Positions 58,176 to 64,000 of a stretch of DNA of 64,000 bases are shown here, piece after piece (the first letter of the stretch is position 1; each line of letters opens with the position of its first letter). The position numbers were made by a program, and so were the translations under genes. Where the stretch lies: NCBI RefSeq assembly GCF_012034175.1, contig NZ_JAATEJ010000017.1, forward strand, positions 62,001-126,000, in the 5' to 3' direction. Source of the stretch: Actinacidiphila epipremni. Lineage in GTDB: Bacteria; Actinomycetota; Actinomycetes; Streptomycetales; Streptomycetaceae. The notes beneath the pieces are model-generated. The model was not told the DNA's origin. It searched no databases and saw only the letters and a list, made by a program, of their open reading frames with translations.

Positions 58176-59861
58176 ATGCGCGTCCTGGGCATCAACGCGA
58201 TCTTCCACGACCCGTCCGCCGCCCTCGTCGTGGACGGGCACCCGGTCGCCGCCGCCGAGGAGGAACGGTTCAGCCGCCGCAAGCACGGCAAGCGGCCCGT
58301 GCCGTTCTCCGCGTGGGAACTGCCCGGCGCCGCCGCCCGCTGGTGCCTGGAGCACGCCGGGATCACCCCCGCCGACCTGGACGCCGTCGCCTACTCCTAC
58401 GACCCCGCGCTCGCCCTGCCCGCCGGGGAACTGGGCCTGGCGGACCCGTACGACACGATCCGGCAGGACTACGCGCGGCTGGCGCCCGGCTTCCTCGCCG
58501 AGGAGCTGCCGGGCCTGGACCCCGGCAAGGTCCGCTTCGTCCCGCACCACGTCGCGCACGCCGCCTCCGCGGGACCCGCCTCGCCCTACCCCGACTGCGC
58601 CGTCCTCGTCCTCGACGGGCGCGGCGAGAGCGCCTCGCACCTGGCCGGCCACTACCGCGAGCGCGCCCTGGACGTCCTGCACACCCAGCCGCTGCCCGAC
58701 TCGCTCGGGCTGTTCTACGAGGACCTGACGCAGCACCTGGGCTTCCTGCGCAGCAGCGACGAGTTCAAGGTGATGGCCCTGGCCTCCTACGGCACGCCCC
58801 GCTACGCCGCCGACCTGCGCGCCTTCGTCCACCCCACCGGCGACGGCGGATTCCGCGCCCGGCCCGTGCCGTGGGCCGGGCTCGTCCCCGCGCGCGAGCC
58901 CGGCCGGCCCTGGACGCAGGCGCACGCCGACCTCGCCGCGAGCGCCCAGCAGTGCCTGGAGGAGACGCTGCTCGACCTCGCCCGGCACCTGCACGGCCGC
59001 ACCCGCGAGCCGGTGCTCGCGATGGCCGGCGGTGTCGCGCTCAACTGCGTGGCCAACACCCGCATCTGGCGCGAGACCCCGTTCGAGCGGGTGTGGGTGC
59101 AGCCGGCCGCCGGCGACGCCGGCACCGCGCTGGGCGCCGCCCTGCACGTCGCGGGCGAGAAGGAGCCCACCACCGCCATGCCGACCGCCGCGCTCGGCCG
59201 CGGCTGGAGCGACGCCGAGCTGCGCACCGCCCTGGAGACCGCCCGGCTGCCGTACGAGGAGCCCGCCGACATCGCCGAGACCGTCGCCGAGGCGCTGGCC
59301 AGGGACGAGGTCGTCGCCTGGTACCAGGGCCGCAGCGAGTACGGGCCGCGCGCCCTGGGCCACCGCTCGCTGCTGGCCCACCCCGGCCGCGAGGAGAACC
59401 TGGCCCGGCTCAACGCCGTCAAGGGCCGCGAGGAGTTCCGCCCGGTCGCCCCCATGGTGCTCGCCGAACGCGCCGCCGAGATCTTCGACGGGCCGCTGCC
59501 CAGCCCGCACATGCTGTTCGTGCACGGCGTACGCGACGGCTGGCACGCGCGCATCCCCGCCGTCGTCCACGTCGACGGCACCGCCCGCATCCAGACCGTC
59601 GCCGGCTCCGACGAACCCCTCGTCGCCCGCATGCTCGCCGCGTTCGAGCGCCGCACCGGGCTGCCCGTCGTGGTCAACACCAGCCTCAACACCGCCGGGC
59701 GGCCCATGGTCGACAGCCCGCGCGACGCCCTGGAGTGCTTCGGCTCCGCCCCGGTGGACCTGCTCGCCCTCGGCCCGTTCGTGCTGCGCCGCGACGCCGC
59801 CTTCGCCGGGCCGGAAAGGGCCGCGGAAGCGAGCCGCGCGACGGAAGGGGAGCGGTCATGA
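58176..59861 (+). CDS. Carbamoyltransferase, NodU/CmcH family
   Basis: The 561-aa protein has the Kae1-like N-terminal ATPase fold (MRVLGINAIFHDPSAALV, HHVAHAASA with metal histidines, VLVLDGRGESAS) and the YrdC-like/NodU C-terminal part (GRSEYGPRALGHRSLLA, FRPVAPMVL, VNTSLNTAGRPMV). The family transfers a carbamoyl group from carbamoyl phosphate to sugar or alcohol hydroxyls. Here the acceptor is probably a sugar made by the same operon. AGGAAGGGAG precedes the ATG at 58176. The next gene's ATG overlaps its stop, the first of five consecutive overlaps. Confidence 0.94.
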   Translation: MRVLGINAIFHDPSAALVVDGHPVAAAEEERFSRRKHGKRPVPFSAWELPGAAARWCLEHAGITPADLDAVAYSYDPALALPAGELGLADPYDTIRQDYARLAPGFLAEELPGLDPGKVRFVPHHVAHAASAGPASPYPDCAVLVLDGRGESASHLAGHYRERALDVLHTQPLPDSLGLFYEDLTQHLGFLRSSDEFKVMALASYGTPRYAADLRAFVHPTGDGGFRARPVPWAGLVPAREPGRPWTQAHADLAASAQQCLEETLLDLARHLHGRTREPVLAMAGGVALNCVANTRIWRETPFERVWVQPAAGDAGTALGAALHVAGEKEPTTAMPTAALGRGWSDAELRTALETARLPYEEPADIAETVAEALARDEVVAWYQGRSEYGPRALGHRSLLAHPGREENLARLNAVKGREEFRPVAPMVLAERAAEIFDGPLPSPHMLFVHGVRDGWHARIPAVVHVDGTARIQTVAGSDEPLVARMLAAFERRTGLPVVVNTSLNTAGRPMVDSPRDALECFGSAPVDLLALGPFVLRRDAAFAGPERAAEASRATEGERS

Positions 59862-61027
59862 GCCGCAAGGGCAAAGGCAAGGGCAGGCGCAACACCGCCG
59901 GCCACCGCAACGCCGCCGGCAACGGCCGCGGGCCCGGCATCCCCTGGGCCGGCGACTACACCGTCGTCATCCCCACCCTCGGCCGCCCGTGCCTGGCCGA
60001 CTGCCTCGCCGCGCTCGACGCCTGCCGCGGCCCGCGCCCCCGCGAGGTCGTGGTCGTCGCCGACGTCCCGCCCGCCGGGATACCGCAGGTCGAGGCGGCC
60101 GTACGCGGCAGCGCCGGCGGCCTCGCCGACCGCGTCCGCGTGGTGTGCGGCGGCGGACGCGGCCCCGCCGCCGCCCGCAACACCGGCGCCCGCGACGCCA
60201 GGACCCCGTGGATCGCCTTCCTCGACGACGACGTCCGCGTCACCGCCGCATGGGCCGAGGACCTCGCCGCCGACCTCGCCGCCGCGGGCCCCGGCACCGG
60301 CGGCGTCCAGGGCCGGCTGCACGTCCCGCTGCCCGCCGACCGCCGCCCCACCGACTGGGAGCGCGGCACCGCGGGACTGGAGCACGCCGCCTGGGCCACC
60401 GCCGACATGGCCTACCGCACCGCCGCGCTGCGCCAGACCGGCGGCTTCGACGAGCGCTTCCCGCGCGCCTTCCGGGAGGACGCCGACCTCGCGCTGCGGG
60501 TGCTGGACGCCGGCTGGCGCCTGGAGCGCGGCACCCGCCGCACCGTCCACCCGGTACGCCCCACCGGCCGCTGGACGTCGCTGCGCGTCCAGCGCGGCAA
60601 CGCCGACGACGCCCTCATGACCCGGCTGCACGGCCGCGACTGGTGGACCCGCGCCCGCGCCCCGCGCGGACGCCTCCCCGGCCACGCCGCCGTCGGCCTG
60701 GCCGCGGCCTGCGCCCTGCTGCTCGCCGCCGCCGGCCGCCCCCGGCCCGCCGCGGCCCTGGCCGGGCTGTGGGCGGCCGGCACCGCCGAATTCGCCTGGC
60801 GGCGCATCGCGCCCGGGCCCCGTACCAAGGACGAGGTCGCCACCATGCTGCTGACCAGCGCCGCCATCCCGCCGGCCGCCCTCGCGCACTGGGCCGCCGG
60901 GTACGTACGGCACCGCCGTGCGGGCGCCTGGAGCGCCGGCGGGACCGGCGCCACCGGCCGCCGCGGGCCGCGCACCGCCGCCGGGCCGCCGGCCCGGGCC
61001 GAGGCCGCACCCGAGGGCGCGTCATGA
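59858..61027 (+). CDS. Family 2-type glycosyltransferase
   Basis: The 389-aa protein begins with a Lys/Arg-rich leader (RKGKGKGRRNTAGHRNAAG). A GT-A domain follows: YTVVIPTLGRPCLADCLAAL, then PAAARNTGARDARTPWIAFLDDDVRV with the DxD-type metal motif, and FPRAFREDADLALRVLDAGW with the acidic catalytic region. A hydrophobic pair of segments near residues 270-330 (VGLAAACALLLAAAG, MLLTSAAIPPAALAHWAA) suggests membrane attachment. It is translationally coupled to the carbamoyltransferase (ATGA). The donor and acceptor are unknown. Confidence 0.88.
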   Translation: MSRKGKGKGRRNTAGHRNAAGNGRGPGIPWAGDYTVVIPTLGRPCLADCLAALDACRGPRPREVVVVADVPPAGIPQVEAAVRGSAGGLADRVRVVCGGGRGPAAARNTGARDARTPWIAFLDDDVRVTAAWAEDLAADLAAAGPGTGGVQGRLHVPLPADRRPTDWERGTAGLEHAAWATADMAYRTAALRQTGGFDERFPRAFREDADLALRVLDAGWRLERGTRRTVHPVRPTGRWTSLRVQRGNADDALMTRLHGRDWWTRARAPRGRLPGHAAVGLAAACALLLAAAGRPRPAAALAGLWAAGTAEFAWRRIAPGPRTKDEVATMLLTSAAIPPAALAHWAAGYVRHRRAGAWSAGGTGATGRRGPRTAAGPPARAEAAPEGAS

Positions 61028-61593
61028 CCGCGCCCGCCACCGGCGCCCCCACGCCCCGGCTCGCCGACCCGCAGGTGCGCGCGGTGCTGCTGGACCGCGA
61101 CGGCACCCTCGTCCACGACGTGCCCTACAACGGCGACCCCGAGCGCGTACGCCCCATGCCCGGCGCCGCCGAGGCGATATGCGAACTGCGGGCCGCCGGG
61201 CTGCTGCTCGGCGTGGTCAGCAACCAGTCCGGCATCGGGCGCGGCCTGCTGACCGCCCGCCAGGTCGCCCGCGTCAACGCCCGGGTCGACGCGCTGCTCG
61301 GCCCGTTCGACGTGTGGGAGGTCTGCCCGCACCTGCCCGGCGACGGCTGCGCGTGCCGCAAGCCCCGCCCCGGGCTCGTCCTGCGGGCCGCCCGCGGCCT
61401 CGGCGTCGGCCCCGACCGGTGCGTGGTCGTCGGCGACATCGGCGCCGACCTCGGCTGCGCCCGCGCCGCCGGCGCCCGCGCCGGCCTGGTCCCCACCCCC
61501 GTCACCCGCCCCGAGGAGTACGCCGGCGAGCCCACCGCCCCCGACCTGCTCACCGCCGCACGGCGGATACTCGCCGGGGGATGGGCTGCATGA
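61024..61593 (+). CDS. HAD-family phosphatase, GmhB-like (heptose bisphosphate phosphatase type)
   Basis: The 189-aa protein has the HAD motifs LLDRDGTLVHD (nucleophile DxD), VSNQSGIGRG, a zinc-binding-like cluster CPHLPGDGCACRKP as in GmhB, and VVGDIGADLGCARAAGA. GmhB proteins dephosphorylate heptose 1,7-bisphosphate during nucleotide-heptose synthesis. The adjacent heptosyltransferase-like gene supports a heptose pathway, though the isomerase and kinase are not in the window. The ATG at 61024 overlaps the preceding stop and its own stop overlaps the next start. Confidence 0.9.
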   Translation: MTAPATGAPTPRLADPQVRAVLLDRDGTLVHDVPYNGDPERVRPMPGAAEAICELRAAGLLLGVVSNQSGIGRGLLTARQVARVNARVDALLGPFDVWEVCPHLPGDGCACRKPRPGLVLRAARGLGVGPDRCVVVGDIGADLGCARAAGARAGLVPTPVTRPEEYAGEPTAPDLLTAARRILAGGWAA

Positions 61594-62675
61594 CCCTCCC
61601 CCCGCCCACCGCCGCGCCGGCCACCCTCACCGCGCCGGGCGAGCCGCCGCGCGCCGTGCCCGCCGGCGCCCGGGTGCTCGTCACCCGGCTGGACAGCTTC
61701 GGCGATGTCCTGCTCGCCGGGCCCGCGCTGCGCGCCGTCGCCGAGCACGCCGGCCATGTCACCCTGCTGTGCGGGCCGCAGGGCCGGGCCGCCGCCGACC
61801 TGCTGCCCGGCGTCGACGACGTGCTCACCTGGGCCGCGCCCTGGGAGGGCACCGCACCGCCTGACGTCGCCGAGTCCGGCTTCGCCGACCTCACCGCCGA
61901 CCTGCGCGCGGCCGGCTACGACGCCGCGCTGGTCCTGACCTCCTTCCACCAGAGCCCGCTGCCCACCGCGCTGATGCTGCGGCTGGCCGGCGTGCCCTAC
62001 ATCGGCGCCGACAGCGTCGACCACCCGGGCCGGCTGCTCGACGTACGCCACCGGCGCGCCGAGGGCCGGCACGAGGCCGAGGCCGCGCTCGACACCGCCG
62101 CCGCCATGGGCTTCACCCCCGGCCGCTTCGACGACGGGCGGCTGCGCGTCCTGCCGCTGCCCGCCACCGGCCACCTCACCGGCCGCGGCCCCTACGTCGT
62201 CGTGCACCCCGGCGCGAGCGCCCCCGCCCGCACCTGGCCCGCCGAGCGCTGGCGCGAGACCGTCGCGCTGCTCGCCGACAACGACCACCGCGTCGTCGTC
62301 ACCGGCGGCCCCGCCGAGGCCGCGCTCACCCGGCAGGTCGCCGGCACCGACGCCGTCGACCTCGGCGGCCGGACCGACGCCCGGCAGCTGGCCGGCGTAC
62401 TGCTCATGGCCGACGCCGTGGTGTGCGGCAACACCGGCCCCGCCCACCTGGCCGCCGCCGTCGGCAGCCCCGTCGCCTCGCTGTTCGCCCCCGTCGTCCC
62501 CGCCGAGCGCTGGCGCCCGTACGGCGTGCCCCTGGTACTGCTCGGCGACCAGCAGGCGGCCTGCGCCGGCACCCGCGCCCGGCACTGCCCCCTCGCCGGG
62601 CACCCCTGCCTGAACGGCGTCACCGCCGAGGACGTGCTGCGCGCCGTCCGCAAGCTCATCGAGGAGGCCCGGTGA
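61590..62675 (+). CDS. Family 9 glycosyltransferase (heptosyltransferase-like)
   Basis: The 361-aa GT-B protein opens with RVLVTRLDSFGDVLLAGPALRAV, the family 9 signature. It has VVVHPGASAPARTWPAERW in the nucleotide-sugar site and LMADAVVCGNTGPAHLAAAVG near the C-terminus, as in ADP-heptose transferases. Together with the GmhB-like phosphatase it suggests transfer of a heptose to a glycan or small molecule. The C-terminal CAGTRARHCPLAGHPCLNGV has several cysteines. It overlaps both neighbours by 4 bases. Confidence 0.9.
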   Translation: MTLPPPTAAPATLTAPGEPPRAVPAGARVLVTRLDSFGDVLLAGPALRAVAEHAGHVTLLCGPQGRAAADLLPGVDDVLTWAAPWEGTAPPDVAESGFADLTADLRAAGYDAALVLTSFHQSPLPTALMLRLAGVPYIGADSVDHPGRLLDVRHRRAEGRHEAEAALDTAAAMGFTPGRFDDGRLRVLPLPATGHLTGRGPYVVVHPGASAPARTWPAERWRETVALLADNDHRVVVTGGPAEAALTRQVAGTDAVDLGGRTDARQLAGVLLMADAVVCGNTGPAHLAAAVGSPVASLFAPVVPAERWRPYGVPLVLLGDQQAACAGTRARHCPLAGHPCLNGVTAEDVLRAVRKLIEEAR

Positions 62676-63622
62676 AGATCCTGGTCTGGCACGTCCACGG
62701 CTCCTGGCTGACCGCCTTCCTCCAGGGCCCGCACGACTACCTGCTGCCGGTCACCCCCGACCGCGGCCCCGACGGCCTCGGCCGCGCCCGCACCTGGGAC
62801 TGGCCCGCGACCGCCCGCGAGACCACCCCCGAGCAGCTGCGCACCGCCGGCATCGACCTCGTCGTGCTGCAGCGCCCGCACGAGATCGCCCTCACCGAGC
62901 AGTGGACCGGCCGCCGCCCCGGCCGGGACCTGGCCGCCGTGTACGTCGAGCACAACAGCCCGGACGCCACCCCCACCGGCACCCGCCACCCGCTCGCCGG
63001 CCGCGACGACATCCCGCTCGTCCACGTCACCCACTTCAACCGGCTCATGTGGGACAACGGCCGCGCCCCCACCGCCGTCATCGAGCACGGCATCCCCGAC
63101 CCCGGCCCGCGCTGCACCGGGGAACTGCCGCGCGCCGCCGTCGTCGTCAACGACCCCGTACGGCGCGGCCGGGTGACCGGCACCGACCTGCTGCCCGGCT
63201 TCGCCGCCCATGTGCCGCTCGACGTGTTCGGCATGAACACCGGCCGCCTGGCCGCGGACGGCGACCGGATCCGCACCCACGACCTGCCGCAGCACGCGCT
63301 CCACCGCGAGATGGCCCGCCGCCGGCTGTACCTGCACCCGGTGCGCTGGACCTCGCTCGGCCTGTCGCTGCTCGAAGCGATGCTGCTGGCCATGCCCGTG
63401 GTGGCACTGGACACCACCGAGGTCCGCGAGGCCGTCCCCGACGGCGCCGGCACCGTGTCCAACCGCCCCGACGTGCTGCACGCCGCCGTCCGCGACCTGG
63501 CCGCGGACCGGGACCGCGCCCGCCGCACCGGCGAGCAGGCCAGGGCGGCGGCACTGGCCCGCTACGGGCTGCCGAGGTTCCTGGACGACTGGGAGCTGAT
63601 GATCAAGGAGGTCAAGCGATGA
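62672..63622 (+). CDS. Glycosyltransferase (GT-B fold)
   Basis: The 316-aa protein begins VKILVWHVHGSWLTAFLQG. It has AAVYVEHNSPDAT and a C-terminal GT4-like donor site (LYLHPVRWTSLGLSLLEAMLLAMPVVALDTTEVREAV) with the E-x7-E-type acidic residues, then VSNRPDVL. The donor sugar is unknown. GAGGAGG precedes the GTG at 62672, which overlaps the previous stop (GTGA). Confidence 0.87.
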   Translation: MKILVWHVHGSWLTAFLQGPHDYLLPVTPDRGPDGLGRARTWDWPATARETTPEQLRTAGIDLVVLQRPHEIALTEQWTGRRPGRDLAAVYVEHNSPDATPTGTRHPLAGRDDIPLVHVTHFNRLMWDNGRAPTAVIEHGIPDPGPRCTGELPRAAVVVNDPVRRGRVTGTDLLPGFAAHVPLDVFGMNTGRLAADGDRIRTHDLPQHALHREMARRRLYLHPVRWTSLGLSLLEAMLLAMPVVALDTTEVREAVPDGAGTVSNRPDVLHAAVRDLAADRDRARRTGEQARAAALARYGLPRFLDDWELMIKEVKR

Positions 63623-64000
63623 ACAGGACCACCACCGTCGCGCCGCTGCGCGTGGCCATGGTCTCCGAGCACGCCAGCCCGCTCGCGGCACTCGGCGGAC
63701 CCGACGCCGGCGGGCAGAACGTGTACGTGGCCCGGCTCGCCGCGCGCCTGGCCGCCCTCGGCCACGAGGTCGTCGTGCACACCCGCCGCGACGACCCCGA
63801 CCTGCCCGACCGGGTCGCGACCCCCGAGGGCTTCACCGTCGCCCATGTGCCGGCCGGCCCGCCCGAGCCGGTCCCCAAGGACGACCTCGCCGGCTACATG
63901 CCCGCCTTCGGCGACCACCTCGCCGCGCAATGGGCCGCCGACCGGCCGGACGTGGCCCACGCCCACTTCTGGATGTCCGGCACCGCCGCGCTGCGCGGCG
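63619..64000 (+). CDS. Glycosyltransferase, family 4-like, N-terminal part (runs off window)
   Basis: The ATG at 63619 overlaps the preceding stop (ATGA), with AAGGAGG upstream. The visible ~127 residues contain LRVAMVSEHASPLAALGGPDAGGQNVYVARLAARLAALGHEVVVHTRRDD, the typical start of GT4 enzymes such as sucrose- or MshA-type synthases, and PDVAHAHFWMSG. The frame is open to the last base of the window. Confidence 0.88.
   Translation, partial: MNRTTTVAPLRVAMVSEHASPLAALGGPDAGGQNVYVARLAARLAALGHEVVVHTRRDDPDLPDRVATPEGFTVAHVPAGPPEPVPKDDLAGYMPAFGDHLAAQWAADRPDVAHAHFWMSGTAALRG

Overview
The window is very high-GC DNA with strong G/C bias at third codon positions and long open shadow frames. It carries several ACTAAGG/TTAGGTTAGG-type iron boxes, a coelichelin-like gene set, a SigB/SigF-type sigma factor and a DUF2180 protein. 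Together these point to a streptomycete (Streptomyces or a close relative). I see no rRNA, tRNA, transposase, integrase or CRISPR array.

Layout. (1) 1-3405: the tail of an Orn/Lys/Arg decarboxylase, a flavodoxin-like protein, and a three-gene set of a HemK-like methyltransferase, a CDGSH iron-sulfur protein and a haem-oxygenase-like iron redox enzyme. (2) 3430-33000: a hydroxamate siderophore locus with coelichelin-type parts. It has an ornithine N5-monooxygenase, a formyltransferase, a FecCD/FecE importer, a 7,497-aa six-module NRPS with two N-methyltransferase domains and a terminal epimerase, an MbtH protein, a siderophore-binding lipoprotein and a two-gene ABC exporter (33029-36642). (3) 36683-42889: an overlapping four-gene operon of ATP-grasp ligase, two IucA/IucC synthetases and a PLP decarboxylase, the same enzyme set as vibrioferrin PvsA/B/D/E. 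(4) 43078-47939: a FhuF-like ferric reductase and a second ferric-siderophore importer with a fused double permease. (5) 48101-50617: small housekeeping or accessory genes (P-loop ATPase, secreted SH3-like protein, inorganic pyrophosphatase, DUF2180). (6) 50726-56614: a stress-type group (SDR, SigB-like sigma factor, hemerythrin, DUF2267, large catalase). (7) 57117-64000: a tightly overlapping sugar/glycosyltransferase operon (epimerase, carbamoyltransferase, GmhB-like phosphatase, four glycosyltransferases) that runs off the window.

Regions 2-4 work together. I count seven 19-bp iron boxes (4789, 8891, 8954, 36668, 42962, 43035, 47944), each just upstream of a siderophore transcription unit, so the whole 45-kb block looks like one DmdR1/IdeR regulon. 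The monooxygenase and formyltransferase would supply hydroxyornithine and formyl-hydroxyornithine. The NRPS would assemble a hexapeptide with serine at positions 2 and 5 and ornithine-type residues at 3, 4 and 6. The NIS operon would separately make a citrate-type carboxylate siderophore. The exporter, two importers and a reductase complete the cycle.

All assignments come from reading motifs by eye. No database search, structure prediction or HMM was run.
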